Shown piece after piece: positions 23,683-32,489 of a DNA stretch of 64,000 nucleotides (positions are counted from its first letter, which is position 1; every line of letters begins with the position of its first letter). A program made the position numbers and the translations under genes. The notes under the pieces were generated by a model, which had not been told where the DNA came from, did no database searches, and saw only the letters and a program-made list of their open reading frames with translations. Source of the stretch: Clostridia bacterium (GTDB taxonomy: Bacteria; Bacillota; Clostridia; Christensenellales; Borkfalkiaceae); NCBI GenBank assembly GCA_017448355.1, contig JAFSLQ010000055.1:28263-92262 (forward strand), in the 5' to 3' direction.

Positions 23683-24095
23683 TTAAATAGTTATCGACTT
23701 TTAATATTCCACAATGTTTATTTTTATGTTGATTAACGCTTGATAGAGTTATAAAAATCAATTTGCTTTTATTTTCTCTCGGCTAAAAATGATTTTCTTT
23801 TAACAAATTCACTTTAAAATAATTTTTGTAAACTTTTTATACACTCAATTTCAACATTAAAAAACGTAAGATAAAACAGGTGAAATACGGCTTATAAACT
23901 TTTCCACCGAAGATACTATTTACTACGGTTTATTTAAAACTTTTTAAATAAAAATAACCTACAAAGTATGTCGGTTAAAAATTTTTCGGAAAGCGGATAA
24001 ATTCTTGATTTTTGTTTTAATATGTTATATAATATATCAGTACTCATTTAAATATTGACGCGATATCTACCAAAATATATTTCGGAGAAAATTTT
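23683..24095. other. AT-rich gap between rsmG and dnaN
   Basis: About 410 bp with no gene. It holds the upstream part of the rsmG promoter region, poly-A/T tracts and the dnaN promoter. Only weak DnaA-box-like words are seen (TATTCCACA near 23705 and TTTTCCACC near 23908, each with two mismatches to TTATCCACA). It is one of three candidate origin gaps, but without a clear box cluster. Confidence 0.5.
24005..24033 (+). promoter_or_regulatory. Promoter of dnaN
   Basis: TTGATT (24005-24010) and TATAAT (24028-24033), 17-bp spacer, about 60 bp before the dnaN start. Confidence 0.7.
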
Positions 24096-25196
24096 ATGAA
24101 ATTGATTTGCGACGGGCTTGATTTATCTGACGCCGTACTTAAAGTAAGCAAAGCGCTTTCTAGTAAGGCAGCAAACCCTGTCTTAGAAGGAATTAAAATT
24201 TCCGCTAAAAACGACAGTCTTATTCTAACTGCTACTGATACCGAACTCACCATAGAAAAAACTATCAAAGCGGATGTTTTAATGGAAGGTGAAACGGTTG
24301 TCGTCGGTAAGTATTTCGTTGACTTTGCTAAAAAACTCGAAAAGGAACAAGTGGAACTTTCCTGTCTTTACGACGGTCAGTTGCAGATAAAGTATTCCGA
24401 TTCGGAAAGCGAATTACAGGTTTACCCCGTGGCAAACTTTCCTTTGGTTAAAAAATCGGGTGAAGAAAACTTTTTCGAGATTAGTCCCGAAGAATTTAAA
24501 GACATCGTAGAAAAAACCATAATATCTTGTTCTAACGACGATTCGCGCCCTATTCTTAAAGGCGTTTTGTTTGAAATTACCGATAACTCTTTAACAAGCG
24601 TTTCACTTGACGGTTTCCGTATGAGTGTAATTAAAAAAGAAATTGTTGCAAGCGGAAACTTTAAAGCGGTTATACCGGCCAGAACTCTTTCAGAGATTAC
24701 GCGTTTAATTGAAAAAGAAGAAAGTAAGTTAAAGATTTATATTCAGAAAAATTCGCTTTATCTTGAAGTGGAAAACACGGTTATTATTTCGCGTTTAATA
24801 GAAGGCGAATTCGTTAAGTACGGTCATATTTTGCCGAACGGATTTTCAAATTCTTTCGTGATAGAAAAGGACGCGCTTTTAAGTAGTTTGGAACGTGCTA
24901 CAATCGTCGCTAAAAATGACAGATATAACGTAGTGAGATTCGATATCCGTGAAAACGTGATGACGATAAGCGCAAAATCGGAAGTGGGATTCGTAAACGA
25001 GAACGTAAACATTAATTTGGAAGGCAAAGATATGGTAATTGCCTTTAACGGAAAGTTTTTAAGCGAATATTTGAGAATAGTGAAGGACGAATTTATTAAA
25101 TTTCAATTAAATTCACCGATTGACCCGTGCGTTTTAACCGCTAGCGGCAAAGACGATTTTATATATTTGGTACTTCCCGTAAGTATTAACGCGTAA
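24096..25196 (+). CDS. dnaN: DNA polymerase III beta subunit (sliding clamp)
   Basis: This 366-residue protein forms the dimeric ring clamp that tethers the replicative polymerase. The three-domain repeat is visible; family segments include NPVLEGIKISAKND, RPILKGVLFE near residue 150 and SLDGFRMSV, and the C-terminus ends in YLVLPVSI, close to the usual -MPMRL. Length is normal. GGAG precedes the ATG. It is not next to dnaA, which is unusual; instead rpmH-rnpA-yidD-yidC-jag follow. Confidence 0.97.
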   Translation: MKLICDGLDLSDAVLKVSKALSSKAANPVLEGIKISAKNDSLILTATDTELTIEKTIKADVLMEGETVVVGKYFVDFAKKLEKEQVELSCLYDGQLQIKYSDSESELQVYPVANFPLVKKSGEENFFEISPEEFKDIVEKTIISCSNDDSRPILKGVLFEITDNSLTSVSLDGFRMSVIKKEIVASGNFKAVIPARTLSEITRLIEKEESKLKIYIQKNSLYLEVENTVIISRLIEGEFVKYGHILPNGFSNSFVIEKDALLSSLERATIVAKNDRYNVVRFDIRENVMTISAKSEVGFVNENVNINLEGKDMVIAFNGKFLSEYLRIVKDEFIKFQLNSPIDPCVLTASGKDDFIYLVLPVSINA

Positions 25197-25210
25197 ACCT
25201 TTATAAATGA

Positions 25211-25239
25211 TTGACAAAAACATTATTTATATATAGAAT
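25211..25239 (+). promoter_or_regulatory. Promoter of rpmH-rnpA
   Basis: TTGACA (25211-25216) and TAGAAT (25234-25239), 17-bp spacer, between dnaN and rpmH. Confidence 0.7.
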
Positions 25240-25278
25240 ATTAAAGAAAATAATTAACCTATCCTAGGAGAAAATAAA

Positions 25279-25413
25279 ATGAAACAGACTTACCAACCCA
25301 AAAAGAGACAGAGAAGCAAAGTTCACGGATTCAGAAAAAGAATGCAATCAAAGACCGGCAGAAACGTAATTAAGCGCCGTCGCAACAAAGGTCGTCATAA
25401 TCTTTCCGCGTAA
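25279..25413 (+). CDS. rpmH: Large ribosomal subunit protein bL34
   Basis: This 44-residue, very basic protein reads [20 protein letters not shown] and then [20 protein letters not shown], the classic bL34 pattern and length. CTAGGAG lies upstream of the ATG. It precedes rnpA by 15 bp, the order found in almost all bacteria near the origin. Confidence 0.97.
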   Translation: MKQTYQPKKRQRSKVHGFRKRMQSKTGRNVIKRRRNKGRHNLSA

Positions 25414-25428
25414 AATCGGATAAAAAAG

Positions 25429-25758
25429 ATGGCTTTTGATTACAGGTTAAAAAAAGAAAAAGATTTCAGCCGAGTTTTTAAGGAAGGAAAAAGAATCTTT
25501 TCCGATTCTCTTACGCTTATATACCTGCCTTCAAAGGAATTGAAAATGGGCGTCGCCGTAAGTAAAAAGCACGGTGGAAGCGTTAAAAGAAACAGAATAA
25601 AAAGACTTATTCGCGAATCTTTCAGAAGTTTTTCACCTGAAAAAATGAAAAACTTCTTTTTTGTTTTTATACCTAAAATTAAAGACGAATACGATTTTCA
25701 CGTTTTTAAAAGGGATATGGATTATCTTTTTAAAAAAGGTAAAATATTTAAAGACTGA
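25429..25758 (+). CDS. rnpA: Ribonuclease P protein component
   Basis: This 109-residue basic protein assists the RNase P RNA in maturing tRNA 5' ends. It carries the RNR signature as KRNRIKRLIRESFR and the N-terminal FSRVFKEGKR. The RNA subunit gene lies in the same window at 37562-37914. The stop is separated from the yidD start by a single base. Confidence 0.95.
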   Translation: MAFDYRLKKEKDFSRVFKEGKRIFSDSLTLIYLPSKELKMGVAVSKKHGGSVKRNRIKRLIRESFRSFSPEKMKNFFFVFIPKIKDEYDFHVFKRDMDYLFKKGKIFKD

Positions 25759-25759
25759 T

Positions 25760-25993
25760 ATGTTGAAATTTTTAAGCGTTAAACTTATAAGATTTTATCA
25801 GAAATATTTGTCTTTCGGTAATTGCAGATTTATTCCGTCCTGCTCTGAATATATGCTGGAAGCAATCTTAAAACACGGTTTTTTCGTCGGGTTTTTGCTA
25901 GGCGTCTGGCGTATTTTAAGGTGCAATCATTTCAGTAAGGGCGGTTTTGACAAAGTACCCGATAAAAAAAGCGTAGTTAAGTGGGTGTATTAA
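25760..25993 (+). CDS. yidD: Membrane protein insertion efficiency factor YidD
   Basis: This 77-residue protein has the YidD signature IRFYQKYLSFGNCRFIPSCS followed by EYMLEAILKHGFFVG and CNHFSKGGFDKVP. YidD is a small inner-membrane-associated factor that assists YidC-mediated insertion. I start it at MLKFLSVKLI, one base after rnpA; an upstream in-frame start lies within rnpA. yidC begins directly after its stop codon. Confidence 0.93.
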   Translation: MLKFLSVKLIRFYQKYLSFGNCRFIPSCSEYMLEAILKHGFFVGFLLGVWRILRCNHFSKGGFDKVPDKKSVVKWVY

Positions 25994-27436
25994 ATGAGTA
26001 TTATTGATTTTTCCGCGCCGATAATCGGAAATATTTTCGCAAAACTTATTTTGTGGCTTGTGACTATTACTTCTTCGGTCGCGGCGGGCGTAATTTTGTT
26101 TACGCTGTTTTTAAAACTTATAACTTTGCCGTTTGATTTTATCTCTCGGTTTTCTATGCGCAAAAACTCTTTGAAAATGGAGCAGATGCGCCCCGAACTC
26201 GAAAAATTGCAACAGCAATACGCGAACGATAAAAATCTTTACAATCAGAAGATGATGGCGCTTTATAAAAAGAACGGCTATTCTATGTTCGGCGCGTGTC
26301 TTCCCACCATCATTACTCTCGTTATATTTATTATCGCGATTAACGGGTTTACGAACTATTCGCAGTACCAGAATAAAAAATACTTTTACGATATGAGTGT
26401 CGCGTATAACAACGTGCTTTACGCAGGGCTTGAAATTGACGGCGAATATATTTACGTAAACGACGACAATGCGATAACTATTGACGAAGACAAGATTTTA
26501 ACGGCTGACGCCGCAAGTTTAGCGGAGAAAAACATTATTTTAAATAAAACCGCTACGGAATTTACCGTTCAAACGGCTAACGGATACGTGGAATACAAGA
26601 GAGATCTTAACGAAAACGGGAAAGCCGTCGGCGAAAAGAAGTTTACCGTCTTAAATTTGACAAGCGCTATCAACGAAAAATACAACAACGGTCTTAAAAA
26701 CGCGGACGGAGACGATTATGCTGCCGCTAAGATTAAAAATTCCGAACTTACAGCCGAAGAGTTTTTATCAAATATCGGTTCGTATATGGCGGCGGAAACT
26801 TTCAGAAATAACGGTTCGCGCTTTTTGTGGGTTAAAAATATCTGGGTAACCGACAGTCCTATGAAACACCCCGTTGAGAGTAGTTGGGACGCGTTCAAAA
26901 AGACGCACGCATATAACGATAACGATATTGAAAGCGAAAAAGGCGGCTACACAAAACTTATCGCGGGGTTATCTGACGAAGTAGCAGCGCCGAACGGGTA
27001 CTTTATACTCGTTGCATTGACCGCGCTGTCTTCCCTTTTGATGCAGTTCGTTATGGGTAAGAGTCAGAAAGCGCAGATGGAACTTCAAACGGTGGACGGG
27101 CAAGGCGCGCAGACGCAGAAAATTATGATGTGGATGATGCCGATAATGATGGCTGTGTTCGCGTTTATGTATACGGCGGCGTTCTCAATATACATTATAT
27201 TAAGTTCGATAATCAGCCTTTTCACCACGCTTTTAATCAACCTTATTGCGGATAAAAAGTTCAAAAAGACGGAGGCCGCCGCGGAAACGGATGTCGTTCG
27301 CGGCAGGGTGTATATTCCCCCGAAAAAGGAAGAAAAACCCGAAAAACCCGCGAAAAAGAAAGATAAAACCTTAGAAGACGGGTTTTTATCGGGACTTGCA
27401 GATAAGAAAAAGCATCCGCGCGGTAGACAGAAATAG
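25994..27436 (+). CDS. yidC: Membrane protein insertase YidC/SpoIIIJ
   Basis: This 480-residue insertase has the Oxa1/YidC core: an N-terminal membrane segment, a charged cytoplasmic hairpin (RPELEKLQQQYAND), then membrane segments near residues 95-115, 330-350 and 370-410. There is no lipoprotein signal. An unusually long extracytoplasmic insertion of about 200 residues (about 125-325) separates the first two core membrane segments; most Gram-positive YidC proteins lack it. The C-terminus is a basic tail (KKEEKPEKPAKKKDK) that may contact ribosomes. It starts immediately after yidD. Confidence 0.92.
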   Translation: MSIIDFSAPIIGNIFAKLILWLVTITSSVAAGVILFTLFLKLITLPFDFISRFSMRKNSLKMEQMRPELEKLQQQYANDKNLYNQKMMALYKKNGYSMFGACLPTIITLVIFIIAINGFTNYSQYQNKKYFYDMSVAYNNVLYAGLEIDGEYIYVNDDNAITIDEDKILTADAASLAEKNIILNKTATEFTVQTANGYVEYKRDLNENGKAVGEKKFTVLNLTSAINEKYNNGLKNADGDDYAAAKIKNSELTAEEFLSNIGSYMAAETFRNNGSRFLWVKNIWVTDSPMKHPVESSWDAFKKTHAYNDNDIESEKGGYTKLIAGLSDEVAAPNGYFILVALTALSSLLMQFVMGKSQKAQMELQTVDGQGAQTQKIMMWMMPIMMAVFAFMYTAAFSIYIILSSIISLFTTLLINLIADKKFKKTEAAAETDVVRGRVYIPPKKEEKPEKPAKKKDKTLEDGFLSGLADKKKHPRGRQK

Positions 27437-27472
27437 AAGAATAAACGCTTTACGCGTTCAAGGAGTATAGAT

Positions 27473-28309
27473 ATGGAATTTACAGGCAAGACGGCGGAAG
27501 AGGCCGTGAAAAAGGGGCTTGAAACCCTTAACATTTCCGAAGAAGACGCGGAAATAGAGATAATCGAAGACGCTGTTAAAGGACTTTTCGGAAAAGTCAA
27601 AAAAGAAGCGGTTGTAAGCGTCAAAAAGAAGGAAAACAAAAAACAGTCTTCCGGCACGGAAAAGGCGGCGGACTTTATCCTTAAAGTGTTCGATATTATG
27701 AATATCGACGCAAAAGCCGAGATAACGGGCGAAAATAAGATAACGGTTTTTGCAACCGAGTCTTCGGAAGTTATAGGCTACCGCGGCGAAGTTCTTGACG
27801 CCGTACAGGTTTTAGCGGGCGCTGTTGCCAACATAGGCAACAAAGAGTACAAAAAAGTCGTGGTGGACTGCGAAAATTATCGCGGTCGCCGTGAAGAAAC
27901 GCTTATAAATTTAGCGCATAAGTTGGAACAAAAAGCGACCGAAACGAGAAGAAAAGTTCTTTTAGAACCGATGAGTCCGTTCGAGAGAAGAATTATTCAT
28001 ACCGCGCTTGCGGAAAGCAGTACGGTTAAAACCGAAAGCGACGGAAAAGAACCCCTTAGATACGTCGTTATTATCCCCAACGATTTGGACGCGGACGCAA
28101 AACCTTATAACGCAGGCGCAAATCACGGCAGAAACAGAAACGGCGGAAGATTTGACCAAAAAGGCGGAAAGCGCAACGACAGACGCGGCGGCAGAGATAA
28201 TCGTGGTCGCGGCGAAAGACGTGGCAGCGGATTTACCGAAGAAAAGAGAAAACCTTCGCTTTCTTTCGGCACGTATCTCGGAAACAGTTTAAAAGATAAA
28301 AACGACTAA
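27473..28309 (+). CDS. jag: RNA-binding protein Jag (KhpB) with RGG-rich tail
   Basis: This 278-residue protein has a Jag_N domain (residues 1-50, EFTGKTAEEAVKKGLETL), a KH domain (about 60-135) and an R3H domain (about 140-200, SPFERRIIHTALAE). The partner KhpA is not in the window. After residue 205 comes an Arg/Gly/Asn-rich low-complexity tail (GGKRNDRRGGRDNRGRGERR) and then a hydrophobic end SLSFGTYLGNSLKDK. RGG-type tails commonly bind RNA. It is the last gene of rpmH-rnpA-yidD-yidC-jag, the standard order; mnmE, which often follows, is absent. Confidence 0.93.
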   Translation: MEFTGKTAEEAVKKGLETLNISEEDAEIEIIEDAVKGLFGKVKKEAVVSVKKKENKKQSSGTEKAADFILKVFDIMNIDAKAEITGENKITVFATESSEVIGYRGEVLDAVQVLAGAVANIGNKEYKKVVVDCENYRGRREETLINLAHKLEQKATETRRKVLLEPMSPFERRIIHTALAESSTVKTESDGKEPLRYVVIIPNDLDADAKPYNAGANHGRNRNGGRFDQKGGKRNDRRGGRDNRGRGERRGSGFTEEKRKPSLSFGTYLGNSLKDKND

Positions 28310-28310
28310 C

Positions 28311-28353
28311 TTATTGCCCGCGAAAAGCGTAAAAACTTTTCGGCGGGCAATAA
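28311..28353 (+). terminator. Terminator after jag
   Basis: TTATTGCCCGCGAAAAG / CTTTTCGGCGGGCAATAA pair with one bulged base and an 8-nt loop. Confidence 0.75.
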
Positions 28354-28387
28354 CTATGCAAATAAGTAGCGTTAAAAGGTGAAAAAT

Positions 28388-30121
28388 ATGAAAAAACTTA
28401 TGATAGGCAACGAGGCGGTGTCAAGGGGGCTATATGAAGGCGGCATTAAAGTCGTATCTTCTTATCCCGGCACGCCGTCCACCGAAATAACCGAATTTTT
28501 AGCAAAGTACGACGATATTAAGTCTGAGTGGGCGCCTAACGAAAAAGTCGGCGCGGAAGTGGCGTTCGGGGCAAGTCTTGCCGGCGTAAGATCAGCGTGC
28601 GCGATGAAGCACGTCGGATTAAACGTTGCGGCAGACCCGCTTTTTACCCTGTCTTACACGGGCGTGAACGGCGGACTTATAGTCTGCGTTGCGGACGACC
28701 CCGCTATGCACTCTTCGCAAAACGAACAGGATTCCCGCCACTACGCGATAGCGGCGAAAGTCCCTATGCTTGAACCGTCCGATTCTCAGGAAGCGTACGA
28801 GTTTGCAAAATCCGCGTTTGACTTGTCGGAAAAATTTGACACGCCCGTTATTCTTCGTATGTGTACGAGAGTGGCGCACAGTCAGTCCATCGTCGAAATC
28901 GGCGACCGCGTGGAAATTCCCGATAAACCCTACGTAAAAAACGGCGCGAAATTCATAATGGTGCCCGCTAACGCCATTAAGCGCCACGTAGTCGTGGAAG
29001 AAAGAACGGCAAAACTTAAAGAATACGCCGAAACCTGCCCCTTTAACCGCGTGGAAAAGGCGGACAGCGATATAGGTATAATCACTTCGGGAACTTCTTA
29101 TCAGTACGTAAAAGAAGTTTTCGGCGACACGGTAAACGTGCTTAAAATAGGTATGCCGAACCCCCTTCCCGAACAACTTATTTTAGACTTTGCGGCGGGC
29201 GTTAAAACACTTTACGTTATAGAAGAGTTAGACCCGATAATTGAAACGCATTGCAGAAATTTAGGACTTAAACCTATCGGCAAAGATCTTTTCTCGCCGC
29301 TTGGGGAATATTCGCAGGAAACAATAGCGAAAGCGTTTAATAAACCCGAAAAACCTACGGTTAAAGCGGACACGGTTTCCCCCGCAAGACCGCCTATGAT
29401 GTGCGCGGGATGTCCGCACAGGGGGCTTTACTACACGCTTGCGAAGAACAAAATCACGGTTATCGGCGATATCGGATGTTATACTCTCGGCGCGCAGCCG
29501 CCGCTTTCGGCAGTCGACTCTACCCTTTGTATGGGCGCGTCGGTTTCGGGGCTTCACGGATTTTTGAAAGCAAATAGCGACGCGGCGTCAAAGACCGTTG
29601 CCGTTATCGGCGATTCGACTTTTATGCACTCTGGGATAACGGGGCTTGTAAATATTGCGTATAACGGCACTAACGCAACCGTTATAATTTTAGATAATTC
29701 CATAACGGGTATGACCGGGCATCAGCAGAACCCGACGACGGGATTTAATATAAAGGGCGACCCCGCGGGCAAGGTGGATTTAGAATCGCTTTGCCGTGCA
29801 ATCGGAATCCGCCGCGTCAGAGTGGTTGACCCATACGACCTTAAAGCCTGCGATACGGCGATTAAGGAAGAACTTAGCGTGAACGAACCCTCGGTTATTA
29901 TTTCAAGACGTCCGTGCGTGCTTTTAAAATACGTAAAAGCCGCGCCGCCGCTTGCAGTCGATAAAGACAAGTGCCGTTCCTGCAAAAAATGTATGTCGCT
30001 CGGCTGTCCCGCAATTTCCTTTAAAGAAGGAAAGGCGCATATCGACGCGACGCTTTGCGTGGGCTGTGAAGTGTGCAAGGGACTTTGCCCCTTCGGTGCG
30101 ATTATTAAGGAGGAGAACTGA
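28388..30121 (+). CDS. iorA: Indolepyruvate:ferredoxin oxidoreductase, alpha subunit
   Basis: This 577-residue subunit oxidatively decarboxylates aryl 2-oxoacids (from Trp, Phe, Tyr transamination) to aryl-acetyl-CoA and reduces ferredoxin. The pyrimidine-binding half has SSYPGTPSTEITEFL. The TPP-binding half has MCAGCPHRGLYYTL and the GDIGCYTLG motif. The C-terminus is a 2[4Fe-4S] ferredoxin domain (CRSCKKCMSLGCPAI and CVGCEVCKGLCPFGAI). I use the ATG after AAAAGGTG. It heads a six-gene run iorA-iorB-paaK-ACT-ligase-symporter with very short gaps. Confidence 0.95.
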   Translation: MKKLMIGNEAVSRGLYEGGIKVVSSYPGTPSTEITEFLAKYDDIKSEWAPNEKVGAEVAFGASLAGVRSACAMKHVGLNVAADPLFTLSYTGVNGGLIVCVADDPAMHSSQNEQDSRHYAIAAKVPMLEPSDSQEAYEFAKSAFDLSEKFDTPVILRMCTRVAHSQSIVEIGDRVEIPDKPYVKNGAKFIMVPANAIKRHVVVEERTAKLKEYAETCPFNRVEKADSDIGIITSGTSYQYVKEVFGDTVNVLKIGMPNPLPEQLILDFAAGVKTLYVIEELDPIIETHCRNLGLKPIGKDLFSPLGEYSQETIAKAFNKPEKPTVKADTVSPARPPMMCAGCPHRGLYYTLAKNKITVIGDIGCYTLGAQPPLSAVDSTLCMGASVSGLHGFLKANSDAASKTVAVIGDSTFMHSGITGLVNIAYNGTNATVIILDNSITGMTGHQQNPTTGFNIKGDPAGKVDLESLCRAIGIRRVRVVDPYDLKACDTAIKEELSVNEPSVIISRRPCVLLKYVKAAPPLAVDKDKCRSCKKCMSLGCPAISFKEGKAHIDATLCVGCEVCKGLCPFGAIIKEEN

Positions 30122-30123
30122 TT

Positions 30124-30693
30124 ATGGCGGCAAGCGTAATGATAGTGGGCGTCGGCGGACAAGGAAGTCTACTCGCCTCTAAACTTTTGGGCGCGGTGTT
30201 GGTAAACGAAGGCTACGACGTTAAAGTTTCGGAAGTACACGGCATGAGTCAGCGCGGCGGAAGCGTTGAAACTTACGTGCGCTTTGGCGATAAAGTGTAT
30301 TCGCCGATAATCGCGAAAGGCGAAGCCGACTACATACTGTCCTTTGAAAAGTTGGAAGCGGCGCGTTTTTCGGAATACCTTAAAGAAGGCGGCGAAATAA
30401 TAGTTAACACGCAAGAAATTGACCCTATGCCCGTAATTACGGGGGCGGCGACATACCCCGAAAATATTTTGGAAGAATTAAAAGAAAAAGGCGTTAAAAT
30501 CGAAGATTTCGACGCGCTTAAAGTTGCAAAACAGGCGGGCAGCGCAAAGGCGGTTAATATCGTGCTTCTTGCACGGCTTGCAAAGAGATTTGCTATTTCC
30601 TACGACAAGTGGCTTGAAGCGATTGAAAAGACAGTCGCACCGAAGTTTGTCGAAATGAACAAAAAAGCCTTTGAACTCGGCTATAATTTATAA
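30124..30693 (+). CDS. iorB: Indolepyruvate:ferredoxin oxidoreductase, beta subunit
   Basis: This 189-residue subunit is the gamma-domain partner of IorA (2-oxoacid oxidoreductase catalytic domain family). It shows VGVGGQGSLLASKLLG at the N-terminus and KVSEVHGMSQRGGSVETYVRFG, both hallmarks. GGAGGAG lies upstream and only two bases separate it from iorA. Confidence 0.95.
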   Translation: MAASVMIVGVGGQGSLLASKLLGAVLVNEGYDVKVSEVHGMSQRGGSVETYVRFGDKVYSPIIAKGEADYILSFEKLEAARFSEYLKEGGEIIVNTQEIDPMPVITGAATYPENILEELKEKGVKIEDFDALKVAKQAGSAKAVNIVLLARLAKRFAISYDKWLEAIEKTVAPKFVEMNKKAFELGYNL

Positions 30694-30712
30694 TATAAAA
30701 GGTAGAAAACTC

Positions 30713-32023
30713 GTGGAAAAACAGTATTATCAGAAAGAAATAGAGACGATGCCCGTAGAGAAAATAAAGGCGTTGCAATCGGAAAAACTTTGTAAACAGG
30801 TAAAGCACGTTTACGAAAACGTCCCCTATTACCGCGATTTAATGGATAAAAAAGGCGTTCGCCCCGAAGATATCCGCGGGATAGAAGACTTACATAAATT
30901 GCCGTTTATTTCAAAAAGCGATTTAAGAGAAACTTATCCCTACGGGATGCTTGCCGTGCCGCTCTCTGACTGCGTAAGAATTCAGTCGACTTCCGGCACG
31001 ACGGGTAAACGAGTTATCGCATACTATACAAAGCACGATATAGACCTTTGGGAAGACTGCTGCGCGCGCGCAATCGTTGCGGCGGGCGGAACGAAAGAAG
31101 ACGTCGTTCAGGTGGCTTACGGGTATGGGCTGTTTACCGGCGGCGCAGGGCTGCACGGCGGCTCGCACAAAGTCGGCAGTTTGACCCTTCCTATGTCCAG
31201 CGGAAACACCGAAAGACAAATACAGTTTATGCTCGATTTAAAATCCACGATTATTTGCTGTACCCCGTCTTACGCCGCGTATATCGGCGAAACGCTTAAA
31301 GAACAGGGATATAAGCCCGAAGACAATTTCCTTAAAGCGGGGATTTTCGGCGCTGAACCGTGGACGGAAGAAATGCGCCGCGATATAGAAAAATCACTCG
31401 GTATAAAAGCGTACGATATTTACGGGCTTACCGAAACTTCGGGTCCCGGAGTTGCGTTCGAGTGCGAAGAACAGAACGGTATGCACATAAACGAAGACCA
31501 TTTTATCGCGGAAATTATCGACCCCGATACGGGCGAAGTATTACCGGAAGGAAGTAAGGGCAAACTCGTGTTTACGTCGCTTGATAAAGAAGCGTTTCCG
31601 CTTCTTCGCTACCGCACGCGGGATATCTGCGTACTGTCGCGCGAAAAATGTTCGTGCGGGAGAACTTTTATCCGTATGGCAAAGCCCATGGGCAGAAGCG
31701 ACGATATGCTTATTATCCGCGGCGTGAATGTCTTCCCGTCGCAGATTGAAACGGTTCTGCTTAACGAAGGTTACGCGCCTAACTACCGCATAGAAGTCGA
31801 CCGCGTAAATAACAGCGATACCTTAGACGTTTACGTAGAACTTTTACCAGAACAACTTTCCGACACGCCCGACGGCGTTATTAAAAGAGAAAAGGATTTG
31901 TCTTCCGCAATAACCACTATGCTTGGTATTCGTCCTACGGTGCATCTCGTTCCGCCGAAGACCATAACGCGTAGCGAAGGCAAGGCGGTAAGAGTAGTAG
32001 ACAAACGAAAATTGCACGATTAA
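30713..32023 (+). CDS. paaK: Phenylacetate-CoA ligase
   Basis: This 436-residue adenylate-forming enzyme interconverts an aryl-acetic acid, ATP and CoA with aryl-acetyl-CoA, AMP and PPi. The ATP-binding loop is QSTSGTTGKRVIAYYT, and YGLTETSGPGVAFECE and RGVNVFPSQIE are PaaK signatures. I start it at the GTG before EKQYYQKEIE, which has GGTAGA upstream and gives the normal family length; a longer frame overlaps iorB. In fermenters next to iorAB it is thought to process the aryl-acetyl-CoA product. Confidence 0.92.
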   Translation: MEKQYYQKEIETMPVEKIKALQSEKLCKQVKHVYENVPYYRDLMDKKGVRPEDIRGIEDLHKLPFISKSDLRETYPYGMLAVPLSDCVRIQSTSGTTGKRVIAYYTKHDIDLWEDCCARAIVAAGGTKEDVVQVAYGYGLFTGGAGLHGGSHKVGSLTLPMSSGNTERQIQFMLDLKSTIICCTPSYAAYIGETLKEQGYKPEDNFLKAGIFGAEPWTEEMRRDIEKSLGIKAYDIYGLTETSGPGVAFECEEQNGMHINEDHFIAEIIDPDTGEVLPEGSKGKLVFTSLDKEAFPLLRYRTRDICVLSREKCSCGRTFIRMAKPMGRSDDMLIIRGVNVFPSQIETVLLNEGYAPNYRIEVDRVNNSDTLDVYVELLPEQLSDTPDGVIKREKDLSSAITTMLGIRPTVHLVPPKTITRSEGKAVRVVDKRKLHD

Positions 32024-32036
32024 GGGGGTGCATTAT

Positions 32037-32462
32037 ATGATAATCAAACAGTTGACGGTATTTGCAGAAAATAAAGTCGGATATCTTTCGGAGATAACCG
32101 AACTTTTAGCAGAAAACCACGTCGATATGAAGGCGCTTTCTATCGCCGACACCAAAGACTTCGGGATTTTAAGGCTGATTGTGGATAAGCCCGAAACGGC
32201 GCTTGCCGCGTTACATAAACAGGGGCTTTTGGGTACGATAACCGAAGTTATCGGCACGGAAATTTCAAACAAGACGGGCGCGCTATCGAAAGCGCTTACG
32301 GTTTTAGCGAAAAAGGGCGTTAACGTCGAATACCTTTACGCCTTCTTATCGGGAAGCGAAGACAGCGCGTACGTAGTCATAAAGGCGACCGACAATCTTG
32401 CCGCGGAAAAGATTTTAAAAGACGCGGGATTTAAAGAAATATCAGGATTTTCCGCCGAATAA
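32037..32462 (+). CDS. Tandem ACT-domain protein
   Basis: This 141-residue protein contains two ACT domains in tandem (residues 1-70, LTVFAENKVGYLSEITELLAE; and 72-140, TGALSKALTVLAKKGVNVEYLY). ACT domains bind amino acids and act as allosteric modules. Stand-alone versions like this are often found next to paaK and iorAB, where a sensing role for aromatic amino acids is plausible but unproven. GGGGGTG lies before the chosen ATG. Confidence 0.88.
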   Translation: MIIKQLTVFAENKVGYLSEITELLAENHVDMKALSIADTKDFGILRLIVDKPETALAALHKQGLLGTITEVIGTEISNKTGALSKALTVLAKKGVNVEYLYAFLSGSEDSAYVVIKATDNLAAEKILKDAGFKEISGFSAE

Positions 32463-32489
32463 CTATACGAAATTATAACGGGAGATAAA

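Noticed and set aside
23690-24095. DnaA-box cluster marking oriC next to dnaN
   Set aside because: Only words with two mismatches to TTATCCACA were found; not enough to call an origin.
32179-32188. TGTGGATAA, a perfect DnaA box
   Set aside because: A single copy inside the coding sequence of the ACT protein; likely chance.
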